Positions 1 to 10,500 of a stretch of 64,000 nucleotides of DNA are shown piece by piece; positions within the stretch are counted from its first letter, which is position 1, and each line of letters begins with the position of its first letter. The stretch is from NCBI GenBank assembly GCA_023374045.1, contig JAIOTZ010000145.1, positions 17,809 to 81,808 on the forward strand, in the 5' to 3' direction. The notes beneath the pieces were generated by a model. It made no database searches. It saw nothing but the letters and a program-made list of their open reading frames with translations, and had not been told where the DNA came from. This DNA comes from Limonium bicolor (Eukaryota; Streptophyta; Magnoliopsida; Caryophyllales; Plumbaginaceae). Both the position numbers and the translations under genes were made by a program.

Positions 1-657
1 TATCACCCCCAGACAAACGGCCAGGCAGAAGTTTCCAACCGAGAGTTAAAATGGATCCTTCAGAAGACGGTTAATTCATCACGGAAGGATTGGGCACTTA
101 AACTGGATGATGCGCTTTGGGCTTACCGTACCGCATTCAAGACTCCCATCGGGATGTCTCCTTTTAAGCTAGTCTATGGAAAAGCATGCCACCTTCCGGT
201 AGAGATGGAGCATAAAGCATATTGGGCAATCAAAGCCCTAAACTTTGACATGTCTTCTGCAGGAGAGAAGAGAAAATTCCAACTTACCGAGCTAGAAGAG
301 TTGCGAGATCAGGCTTATCAGAATGCTAAGATCTATAAAGAGCGCACCAAAAAGTTCCACGACAGGATGATTCTCAAGAAGGACTTCGAAGTTGGTGATT
401 GGGTTCTCTTATACAACTCGCGATTAAGGATTTTCCCAGGGAAGCTCAAGTCACATTGGGCCGGCCCTTTTCAAATTGTTAGTGTGACCCCGTACGGTGC
501 CTTTGAACTCCAGAACAAACAAGGCACAACTTTCAAGGTTAACGGGGCACGACTTAAAAGGTACAATTCTCATTCCAATATTTCAACTGACCTATCTGCT
601 ACTTACTTTGTCCAAGAACAGCGGGACAATTTGCCCTCAGAATCTTCTCCAAACTAA
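1..657 (+). CDS. Athila/Tat-type Ty3/gypsy pol, integrase C-terminal part (partial)
   Basis: This is the end of a retrotransposon polyprotein and is open from base 1, so the true start lies outside the window. The first residues, [15 protein letters not shown], are the end of the integrase catalytic core, including the conserved glutamate. They are followed by the family-typical stretch [20 protein letters not shown] and an integrase C-terminal region ([20 protein letters not shown], then HWAGPF and GAFEL). [17 protein letters not shown] is characteristic of Athila/Tat-type plant elements. The protein stops at 657 with no chromodomain, as expected for this clade. The AGTGTGGGGG motifs and 3' LTR downstream belong to the same element. 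Confidence 0.9.
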   Translation, partial: YHPQTNGQAEVSNRELKWILQKTVNSSRKDWALKLDDALWAYRTAFKTPIGMSPFKLVYGKACHLPVEMEHKAYWAIKALNFDMSSAGEKRKFQLTELEELRDQAYQNAKIYKERTKKFHDRMILKKDFEVGDWVLLYNSRLRIFPGKLKSHWAGPFQIVSVTPYGAFELQNKQGTTFKVNGARLKRYNSHSNISTDLSATYFVQEQRDNLPSESSPN

Positions 658-1700
658 AACTTGGTCAAATACGTCTAGCTAGAGACGTTAAACCCGGGCA
701 GCTCGGTGGGAGGCAACCCACTATCTATCTTTTATCTTTCCTTTAATTTTATATGTTCTTCCTTTTGCATTATATTTGCATTTTATTTGCATTATGTTCT
801 TCCTTTTATTTGCTAAATAAAATGCAGGCTTCACTTGAGTTCTTCTCGCTGTGTAGAATATTCTTTACAGGTTCAAATTCATGACATTCCACAGCAACAC
901 TCAAGTGTGGGGGAACTCTACACACTCTACGAAATCTGGGGAGTACACTCTTTCCTTTATTTTGCTTGCCCTATTAATTTTACTTCATCTACGCAATGAG
1001 GGCATTGCTTAAGTTTAAGTGTGGGGGAAAGAGCCTTTTCAGGCAGCTCATCTAAATGCTTAAAATTGTTAAAAATTGACCTCTCAAGCTTATCTTCTGC
1101 TTACCTCACATTTGTTCTAATTGAATTATGTACCCTGCTAATGAAGGTTGTTCTCTTTAAAAACTAATACTATTATGAATTGTAGGATAAAGGGGTAAAA
1201 TTTTTAAAATTTTTGACATTTGATTACTTTTGAGGAGCATTTTTATATGCGGTGTGACCAAATGATCTGCAAATTGGTTGGATTTTATTGCTCAGGGTTT
1301 CTTTCTGACTTCTCTCTTAGGGATTGCTAAGGGGTACTTCTAAAAAAAAAAAGAAAAAAAAAGAATACAAAGAATAAGGGGCTTTAGAGACACCATTGGT
1401 AACCAACAAAAGAGAGTTGAGTGTTCTTGAATACAAAGGCATTATGCCTACTTTTTCTCATCCCTCTTGCAAAAGTGAAGCAAATTGCATAAATCTTTTC
1501 TTCCTTTATTTTCTCCTCAATGCCCATTCTTGAGAGAAGTTGGCCATGGTAAAAGTTCTCAAGAGTTACCTAAACAAAAGAAGCATTGAAGTACCTTAGA
1601 TCATACCCCGAAACTCTATATTTTGTTTTTACTCTGAGCACACCTATGCCGCCAGCAGATAATTTTTCACACTCCTCGATAAGTATTAAAGATCATGAAC
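658..1700 (+). other. Athila-type element, 3' non-coding region
   Basis: No coding capacity is visible. The stretch holds family hallmarks: the GGGAGGCAACCCA box near 708, repeated AGTGTGGGGGA motifs near 904 and 1018, and purine- and AT-rich filler. It continues at 5563 after the solo LTR inserted at 1706. Confidence 0.75.
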
Positions 1701-1705
1701 TATTG

Positions 1706-4700
1706 TGAAATACCCCAAACCTAGTTATGTTGTTTAAACACCTAGTAGGGTGTAATAAGACTAAAAAGAGTCTTAGAAACCTTAGTAAACAAATCTAAAC
1801 GAAAGGAAATACAAATGTGCTTTAAAGTCAATAAGAGCTAAAATGTGCTCTAAGCTTGGGATAAACTTGAGTAAGACCTAATGAGCTTACCAAGACCTCA
1901 TTTATACACTAATGAACATATTAAACCAATTATCAAAGAAAACCAAGCTTGAAAACAAGTTAAAACACAAAATGTGCTTTAAGAAGTCTTAAAGCACGTT
2001 TTTGAAAAATTGTCTTGTAAATGAGTTTTGAGTGGCTAAATGTCCATCATTACTCTTAAATATATATGTGTACTATATAGTATCACATTTGGGTGGCTAT
2101 ATTAGTGGGAAATCAAAAATTTCACTTCTATGTGCCTTGTATAGGTGAATAGTACTTTTTATAAGCTAGTTTGTAACATATGTTGTATTAAGTAATTAAA
2201 TTGACAAACAAAGACTAAAACACCCCCACACTAATATAAGGGGCCGGTTTTTATAAGGGTGTGACTCACCACTCTCTTATTAATGTATTAAGTAAGTAAA
2301 GATAAGTAAATAAGCTACCTTTTTACTTTATAAGTATAAATATCTCTTAAAAGCAAATTCTATCTTCATTCTCTCATTTCCCTTCCTTGCTCACACGGTT
2401 TCCCACTCATCTCCTTCCTTCTTCTTTGTTCTCTCACGATAAACCACTACCACCATTAAAACACAAGCTTTGACCACTTGCTAAATCTAGCTCACTTGTC
2501 CAAATCAAAAACAAAGACCACCAATCTCTTCCTCTCACCAAGCTCTTCATTCCTATCTTCTCAAAACTCCAAGAGCTCCATTTCGGTGCCAAGGTGTTCC
2601 ACCATTGAAGGAGCTTGAGCTTGGATTTCTACATATTATTACTCTCCTTTGCTTCTAGGTAAGGAATCTCAAACAAAAATCAAGTTTCCTCCTTGTTTTT
2701 GTCATGTCCGAAAATACACATTGATATAGCTCATTGTGTGACTTTGTTCTAGCTTCATTTCAACTCTTCATGGACTAGGTGGAGTCCTCTCTTGTTGTAT
2801 ACCCAAACTCTCTTCAAAGAACAAGGTAAAACAACTACATTAATGTTTTTGAAACAATGTCAATTAGGGTTTACAATGAGATAAAGCCTATAGCTTGAAT
2901 ACTCATTATAGAGTTTGTATATTGTTTAGAACTTGTCAAGGAATCAAGTACTCTATTGGTTTTCTAAAGGAAACAAGAAAGAAGTTATCTTGCAAAAGAG
3001 GTAAATCTACTAACCTAATGCTATTTTAATGCCTTAGGAGAAATGAGCTTATAATGCTTATTAAAACTATCTAAAGAGCCAATGGGGAATGACTTAGTAA
3101 AGTGTTCTTAAGAGACTAGTAAAGAGCATATGTGTATGTTGAGTGTATTTGCAGGTTAAAGGCATATATATTGTGGAAATTCAGTGTTTATGATTTAAGC
3201 ACTTTAAGGGCCTAAGAGCCATGCATTTTAAGGGCCTAAGTGCCATGCAATTTAAATTATGCACTATATTGTGATGTAGTGTAAATTTGGTGAGATTGTG
3301 TATGAGAGTGTTCTTGGTGATTTTGGATGTTCTTGTGTGTTTAAAGGAGAAGGTAAAGTGTTTAGTCATGGTAATGTTCTAGGGGAACCCATGTCAAAAT
3401 CTAGGTAGGAAGTAAGAAGTTCTAAGTGTTTACATAAGGTTTGGTGAGTTAGAAAGTGTAGGAAATGATTAAGGAGTTCAAGATGTTGTAAAGGAATTTT
3501 GATGAACTAGGATGTGTTCTAGAGTGTAATAGGACTTAGGCATGATCTTGAGATTTTAGTATATACCAAAGTCATTTAGGGACTTAGGTAAAGACTTAGG
3601 CAAACTTTGGTAAACTAAGGAGAATGTATGAACTTGAGAAAGGATTTGAAGTAATGATATAAGGAGTTAGTTGTGAGAGATGATGCTTGGGAGATGATGT
3701 TAAAACAAGGAGAAAGCATTTTGGGATAGTAGTTACCATAGGTGAGAAACACCATCTAGGAAACCTAGTATGAAATAACATAAGTGTTAAGGAATTTTTA
3801 CAAGGAAATAAGTAAAGGCTTAAGGAGTTAGAAAATGAGTTTCATGGATGTTGTATGTGGATGTAAAGTTACCAAATGTTGCTAGGAAGCATTAAGAGGC
3901 CTTAGGAGAAGGTTGGTGAAGAATTGGCAAAGTTTGGGTAAGATTAGAAGGCGACCGACCCAGGGGCCGACCCAGTTTTTGGGTCGGTCGAGCCTCTGTA
4001 AGATGTTGGGAAAATGTTCGGTGATGGTCCGACCCAAAAGGGTGGGTCGGACATGGGTCGGTCGGGCAAGTTTCAAAGGAAGGAAAATGTTCGCACATGG
4101 ACCGACCCAGAAGGTTGGGTCGGACATGGGTCGGTCAAGGTAAAGTTTTTCAGACCCGAAAACCACTGGGAGGGTCCGACCCAGTTGTGGGTCGGACGGT
4201 GGGTCGGTCGGACCAAAACTTGTAAAAAAAAAAACAGAAAAGAATGTGACTTATGTAGTTAACCCTAGGGTGTATAATGAAGGTAACCTAGGGTAAGATA
4301 GGCATTAAAACATGTCATACAATCATGTTAAATACTTAGTAAGTTTGGAGTTAAATAAATAATTAACCGATATTACTAATGTGTTTAGGATTCTCTCAAG
4401 GTGGAAATCAGTTGAGGCAAGGACCAAGGTATGGTTTTCTTGCAGTCTGTTGCCTACCGGTTTACACCGGCTTGTGTGTTGTTTGTTTTTCTGTGTTTAT
4501 GACTTTGTAAGATTAAACCATGTAAGAGTTTACAGTTGTTAATATATATTTTGTTAATTATGGCTCTCTCTTCCTATGTGAGTTCGCAAGACTTGACCTA
4601 TTATGGTGAAATGTTGTTGTGCTCAATGTTGAACTACTAATATGGGCTAACGGGGAAGTGAGGAGTCCTCTGTTCCGGCCACGCGTGTGAGTATGGGAGT

Positions 4701-5557
4701 CGATGTCATAACCGGTTTGATTCTCTCTGTATGTTATGGTTAAGTTTCCAATTTGGTTTCTAACCTTCCCTTTAGCTTAACCAAGGCTATTTTACTGACT
4801 CACGTCGGGCCACAGGGGCATACTATGTGTTTTGTTTCGGTGTGCTTGGATCACTATATCCGGGGCACCTGGTGTTAAGTTAACCGTTCAATCTAACCGG
4901 ACGGTAACGAGTTATGTAACGAGCTAAGTATGAGCGTGGCAACATTCTCGAAGCTCTCAATGGGGACTAACTGTGTTGGTTCTCTTCCTAAAAGGAACTG
5001 TATGTGTGTGATGTGTGTTATGGTGTGTTAATACCCTGTGTTATGTTATATATGTATATGTTGTGTGTTTTAAAATAAATATCATGTCATCATGACAATT
5101 GGTTGCGCGTATCCCGGTAGCCGATGGGCTGCGCGTTAGCCATACCAGCAAAGGTGCTGACCCCCTCGGGGGCTCCATATTTATATTGCAGGATGAGGAT
5201 CGAAGAGGCAGAGTGGCTCTAGGTCCTAGAGAGTAGTTTACTTTTGAAGTACTTTTGGATGTTTGCCCGGGTTGCGCCTGTGCACCCGTGGCGTATTATA
5301 TACTTGTTGGTGACGGTTTACAGTGAAGTATACAGTGAAGGATTTATGTAAATACTCGGTATTGTATCGTTATATATGTGGTTGTTAGTTCTATGCTCGG
5401 GAGTCTGATCATCAGACCGGTACAATTGTATTTATTCAGCCTTGTCAGCCACGTGGGTGGTTGACGGCATTGTAGCACCAATCGTTTAGTTACCGTTTAG
5501 TTGTTTATTTTCCGCTGCGATTCCAAGTATAGTTATGTGCGTAGTAGGGGTGTTACA
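1706..5557 (+). mobile_element. Solo LTR, Tekay-like family B (copy 1), 3852 bp
   Basis: The sequence begins TGAAATACCCC and ends GGGGTGTTACA, and is flanked by a perfect 5-bp target-site duplication TATTG (1701-1705 and 5558-5562). No primer-binding site, internal region or second LTR is present, so this is a solo LTR, presumably left by LTR-LTR recombination. It lies in the 3' non-coding region of the Athila-type element. Shared landmarks with the copy at 53119 include the AAGGGCCTAAGAGCCATG tandem near 3205, a GGTATGGTTTTCTTGCA block near 4428, and a CCGCTGCG block near the 3' end. The family resembles Tekay chromoviruses by its LTR ends and length, but its clade is inferred because no coding region is attached. 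Confidence 0.92.
3952..4213. repeat. Hairpin array in solo LTR B1 (word GACCGACCC/GGGTCGGTC)
   Basis: Four units about 70-80 bp apart each contain GACCGACCC or TCCGACCC followed, after a short spacer, by its reverse complement GGGTCGG(A/T)C. Spacers between units share fragments such as AAAATGTTCG. The array is GC-rich inside an AT-rich LTR. Confidence 0.85.
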
Positions 5558-5562
5558 TATTG

Positions 5563-5670
5563 ACTTTTTTATCCTACCCTTCATAATAATATTTGTTAGT
5601 ATTGAGCATCTCCTACTTGCTTAAGTACATGGTTTTACTTGAGGACAAGCAAAAGATAAGTGTGGGGGTG
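5563..5670 (+). other. Athila-type element 3' tail and polypurine tract
   Basis: This resumes the Athila-type element after the solo LTR. It ends in the polypurine tract AAGTGTGGGGGTG (about 5658-5670), directly abutting the 3' LTR start at 5671, where plus-strand DNA synthesis would be primed. Confidence 0.8.
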
Positions 5671-7353
5671 TGATGAGTGTCCAAAATGAGCATATTTATT
5701 AGGTGTATTTCATGTATAATATTAGCACTTTTCTTGCTCATTTCCTCCACTTCGGTTGATTTTCCTCTAGTTTATGTTTTATTATTTATCTCACAAAATT
5801 ATTGGTTTAACATGAGGAAAACCAAGCCGGGAGTAAAATAGACGAAGAGACGAACGCGTAGACGCAGACGGCTCAGAAAACGGAGTCCAAACGAAGAATC
5901 TAGAGCCGGTCAAAGTTTGAAGGAAAATAGGCCACGAAGGGGTGTAACCGCCCAAGAAGAGGCGGTCAGAAACCGCCTGTGGAACCGCCCATATTGGGGC
6001 GGTCTTCTCTGTGGGCAACCGCCCAATTCGGGGCGGTCAAGAACAAACCAACCGCCTGTGTTTGAGGCGGTCAAGACATAACAGAACCGCCCATTTTGGG
6101 GTGGTCAGAAACAACAGAACCGCCCAAAATGGGGCGGTCAGCACAAAGGGAACCGCCTCTTTAAGAGGCGGTTAAGGCTAAATTATCAACCGGACTAGTT
6201 TTCTTCTTCGCGCAGTCGTCGTCTTCAACTTCAAACGGCGTATCTATCTACTCCGCACCGCCTACCATTTTTCCCTCACGCACTGAGCTTCTGTCCCCTG
6301 CAATTAATGCTTCAATCAATGAAGCAATTAATGAAGCAAATATGTACGGAAGACCTCTTCATTTCTTCTATAAATACCCAACTCCCACAGCCTTCTACGA
6401 GTGCACGGAGAAAACCAGAAAATCATTCACTCTCACCCCATTCATTCTCTTCCATTAAAACACTCACGTACATCTCATTTCCCAGTTCATTAATTCTCAA
6501 ACTCACTCACTTCACTTACAAATAACTTACGTACATGTTTCACTCTTCGACCTCTCCATTTCTCCATTCACTAATCACGTCTCCGTGCTGTTATTACGTC
6601 CAACCTCTGTCAGATTTATTACCAGTTAATATGTCTGGCTAAGGAGGATTGCTTCGGGCAAGGGTTAAAATATGGTTTGTTTAATTATGTAATCAGTATT
6701 TTTACCGGTTTTAATAAAGACAGTTTGTACGCTTAAAGGTTTACTCTCTTCATTTAATAAATTACATGAATTTATTAAAATGCTTTCCTAAGTCTATTTT
6801 GATCAGACCAGGTGATAAATAGACGGTTTATTTACGCCGTAAATCTGGAGAAAACTTATATAGATTAAAATAGTTAGTATTTACAGATGCAATTATAATT
6901 CCTCATTATAAACCGTCCGTTTGCATATAAATTGCTTGAACCATGATTTGAACCTTGCAATTTTATGGTAAACGAGTTCTTTTGAGTTTATGACTTAAAC
7001 CTTAAGATAATAAGAGGAATTTTTGCCAAACTAATTTATTAAACCGGTAGAGATAGCATAATTAATCAAATTATATAAAACCTGAACCCGGAGTTCCATT
7101 TAATTCATCTGCATTCAGTAATTTAATCTGTTACTTTAATTCTCTAAACAAGTCAATTAACTCCCCCTTTTTGTGACAAGCTTAGGTAAAAATTAATTCA
7201 CCTAGTCCCACGGTTCGATATCCGGTCGCTTACACTTAGCTACACTACTACGACCGGGATTAATTTGCAGCCCGACTGTTATTTTGGGTTTTAATTTCTC
7301 TTCTTTTACTTAAATCTCACCTGCATAATCACTCACTTAATAACAAGTCTGCA
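5671..7353 (+). mobile_element. Athila-type 3' LTR
   Basis: The LTR starts TGATGAGTGTCC immediately after the polypurine tract. It ends in ...TCTGCA at 7353, where the sequence switches to one matching the A-minus LTR (26872 onward). Length is about 1.68 kb. The left LTR and its TSD are outside the window, so the right edge rests on the switch to Tekay LTR sequence and the CA terminus. Bases 6500-7330 are AT-rich non-coding LTR sequence. Confidence 0.75.
5946..6173. repeat. Hairpin array in the Athila-type LTR (word AACCGCCC/GGGCGGTC)
   Basis: About seven inverted-repeat units at roughly 35-bp spacing have the form AACCGCCC, 5-8 nt, GGGGCGGTC, for example near 5992, 6026 and 6117. Loop sequences vary and stems are conserved. 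The array sits 275-500 bp inside the LTR. Confidence 0.85.
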
Positions 7354-7847
7354 GTGAGAGAGGAGAGAGAGTGCTAAAAGTGGGGTTTGCTTTTTATTTG
7401 TTTTGTTTGTTAGCACATAAGGAGGGAATTAAGAGAGTGGTGTGAGAGAGGCTAATAAATCGGCCCATACTGCACACACACACACTTACATTTTATCTCA
7501 AAGTGGACACACTAACTTATTTTAATTACACTCTCACCCACAACTTCCCGTTTTTGACAGTTTTACTATTTCCTCGTTTTATTGATTTTATTGGTCCTAG
7601 ACCTTCATTAATGTTTATTAGTGACTATTTAGTTGACCAAAATTGTTACGAGTCTATTTGACCCGCTTAAAGTCACGTTTTCCCGGTTACCTCGAAAAAC
7701 GTGCTTTAATATTCGTTTGTGTTTTTAATCCGTTTTAAGGATCCGTTTCCTTCGGGATTTGCTCCCTAATTTTTATTTATACTTAATTAAGCTTCTAAAT
7801 TATTTATTAGCCTAATTAATCACTATTTTTAATTACGGGGTATTTCA
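7354..7847 (-). mobile_element. A-minus 3' LTR, first 494 bp (rest displaced)
   Basis: It reads TGAAATACCCCG from 7847 leftwards and matches the start of the 5' LTR at 27365. Homology stops at 7354, at the end of the Athila-type LTR. The remainder probably lies left of the window on the other side of the Athila insertion. Confidence 0.85.
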
Positions 7848-7868
7848 ATCTACCCCCCTTAAGAAACT
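7848..7868 (-). other. A-minus polypurine tract
   Basis: On the minus strand this reads TTAAGGGGGGTAGAT directly before the LTR start, the expected position and composition for a plus-strand primer. Confidence 0.8.
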
Positions 7869-8315
7869 TTGCCCTCAAAGTTGCTCAAGGGTTAATAGTT
7901 TAATAATTCTACCCATTAGGCAAACCAATTGCCCTAATGTGTCTTACTACCACCTATGAGGTGTTTACTTCTTATACATTACAAGCATACACAATTCAAG
8001 CACGATACGAATTCACATACACAATCCACATTTCCATACCTACCATCACACAATACATAATTCCATTCCATAATACACATTACACAACCACATTACACGT
8101 TGCACATACACATCCATACATTCACATTGCACATACATACATTCACATACCAAATACACTACCAAGTACACTCCGCACTACATGTGCCATCTAAATGTAT
8201 TACAATACTTACACACTATGCAATGCTCACCCCGAAGCAATGCAAAAGCAAAAAGGCTCTACCCCCCTTAAAAAGGGGTACACCCCGTACCCGTATCTAC
8301 AAGACACTAGACTAT
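7869..8315 (-). other. A-minus 3' untranslated internal region
   Basis: This is non-coding sequence between the pol stop and the polypurine tract. It holds a CA-rich run (about 7960-8180, variants of CATTACACAT). I see no gene. Confidence 0.6.
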
Positions 8316-9017
8316 CTAGTCTATGAATAACTGTGGGTACTTCGCCTTCATGGCGTCTTCTAACTCCCATGTCACTTCTTCGACATCATGGTTTGACCAT
8401 AGGACCTTCACCATTCGTATAGACTTATGGCGAGTGTCTCTGGTCTTCCTATCAAGGATTCTCACTAGGGTCTCGACATATCTCATGGTCGGCTCAATTG
8501 ATAGTCTCTCGGGCTCTAGGACATGAGAAGGATCAGAAATGTACTTCTTGAGTTGTGACACATGAAAGACATCATGTACACGCCCCAAGTCCTCAGGTAA
8601 TAATGCTAACCTGTAGGCTACAACTCTAACTCTTTCGGTGATAGCATACGGCCCTACAAACTTTGGGCTCAGCTTGCCCTTCTGGCCAAATCAGAAGACA
8701 CACTTCATAGGTGAAACGCGCAAGAACACTTGGTCGCCCACGGCGAACTCAAGGTCGCGTCGTCGCATATCCGCATAGGATTTCTGTCTATCTTGGGCTG
8801 CCTTCATATTGGCTCGAATCTGCTGAACTTCAGCTTGTACTTGCTCAAGGTACTCCGGTCCTATGATGACCGCTTCACTTGACTCTCCCAACACAAGGTG
8901 TACGGCAAGGTCTACCGTATAGAGCTTGAAAAGGCGACATCTTAATCGAAGCGTGATAGCTATTATTGTATGAAAATTCGATAAGATGAAGCCTATCTAA
9001 CCAACTCCCCTGAAAGT
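8316..9017 (-). pseudogene. A-minus pol, integrase C-terminus and chromodomain-like tail
   Basis: This is the 3' part of the minus-strand pol, separated from the rest by the element at 9018-18087. Starting at the target-site copy (9017) the integrase continues as FQGSWLDRLHLIEFSYNNSY and GRPCRTP, then shifts frame near 8900 into a segment with QRQKSYADMRR-like residues and VGDQVFLRVSP. Further on it reads GRVHDVFHVSQLKKY and ends in a chromodomain-like module (VRILDRKTRDTRHKSIRMVK, then VTWELEDAM) with a stop at 8316. The order is typical of Tekay-type chromoviruses, whose tail helps target insertion to chromatin. The frameshift and a stop near 8691 make it non-functional. Confidence 0.88.
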
Positions 9018-10500
9018 TGATAAGCCGCAGACTTATCATATTTTATGCACTAGATTTAGTATTATATTTATCTAAATAAAGTTATATTTATGTTATTTAT
9101 GCTTATAGTGTTAAAGTATAATATTTGTACAGATTTATGTTTTTATGAGTTTTCTGTGCAAGGAATGATTTTCTAGGCAAAAGTTCAGTTGAAGCCGGAC
9201 TCCATGCCGGGTAGTTCTGCACGGCATAAGCACAGAACAGAAAAGAGGCCTTGCCGGACCTAATGCCGGGTAGATTCCATCCGGCATAAGTAAAGAGTCA
9301 CCACGGTTGACCAAGCGATAGCAGTATTGACCGTTGGTGAAAAGGATGCTGCCGGGTGTGATGCCGGGTATATCTACCCGGCATATGCACTGTTTCGCGC
9401 GGAATTGATGGTTTCGACCGTTAACAGTTGGGCAACATTTATCACGTGTGCCGGCTACTGGTGATCCGACACGACGCCCGGCAACGACACATTTGATGCC
9501 TATAAATAGGCCGAGGAAGGCAACAATTGAACAGACTTCAACACCATATTATACTCCATTCATTACTCCATTTCCGCCCATATTCCAAGTGTTGGTGTCC
9601 AAGGCATTTCTACGGATCCATCCACGAGAAGAAGAGAAGATTGAAGGGTGAGATATTAAAAAATCTACTTTCCTAATGTATTTCTTCTTTATTTAAGTGG
9701 ATGGTGAAGTAGAAATCCTTGTTAGTTCTTGGTTAGGGATGAATTCCTTCGTGTAAACACTATGATTATCTCAATATAATTTCAAGCGTTCATTAAGATA
9801 TTGGTTCTTATTGCAAGGGAATTAGTTGATCCCTCATTCCCTTTGTGCAAATCCTACTTGAGGAAGAAAAGCCCAAGAGTAGGATAGGTTAGACTAATCT
9901 TAGTGGTCTTTAATGTTTTCATCTATGATTTAGGGTTAACATAAAAGATTTCGAATTAACCCATCTTCCCCCATTTCCTTTTCATTTCGTGGCATGATAT
10001 ATGCTCGATTTGTTAATAGGATGAGTTTCTTGTTGTCAGACCCGAAGCAAGAGAATGGTTTTCACACACGAACGTGCCGGGTGCACTGCCGGGTCTCTTG
10101 TGTCCGGCACATTCAACGTCTTTGAATGTGCCGTGCATCTGGTGTCCGGCAGGATGTCCGGCGCTTTCAAGTTGTTTGGTTAAGTTCGAGTTTTGAGATT
10201 CATGCGTGATCATATTATTGCTTGGTTGATGTAATCCCGAATCTAGGACAAATTATTAGTAAGTTAGTTTATTTTCTTAGTTTAGAATCAACCTTTACTT
10301 TTCCCCCCTTGTCTTAGAATAGGTATTACCGGATTAGGACTAATTTTCTATAAGTCCCTTGGGTACGATACTCTCGGTCGTAATATATTTACACTATACT
10401 CCGACCGGGTTTTATTTTGCTACCTGTAGTAGAGTTGTAGGTTTAGTTATTATTTTATTCTTTTTATGTATATAGTTTTCCTACAATTTCTCGTTTAGCA
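9018..10500 (+). repeat. LARD LTR copy 1
   Basis: It runs from TGATAAGCCGCAGAC to CGTTTAGCA. It is nearly identical to copies 2 and 3 apart from scattered single-base changes and 1-bp deletions. A TATA-like CTATAAATAGGCC (about 9500) may mark the promoter. Confidence 0.93.
9192..9484. repeat. GCCGGGT/ACCCGGC hairpin words in the LARD LTR
   Basis: Repeated units such as TGCCGGGTA, 5-10 nt, TACCCGGCATA occur here and again at about 10076-10163. They recur in the internal regions (about 10630-10805, 10900-10990, 11118-11205) and in the corresponding places of the other copies (12970-13265, 13860-13955, 14420-14990, 16770-17060, 17660-17755). Confidence 0.85.
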
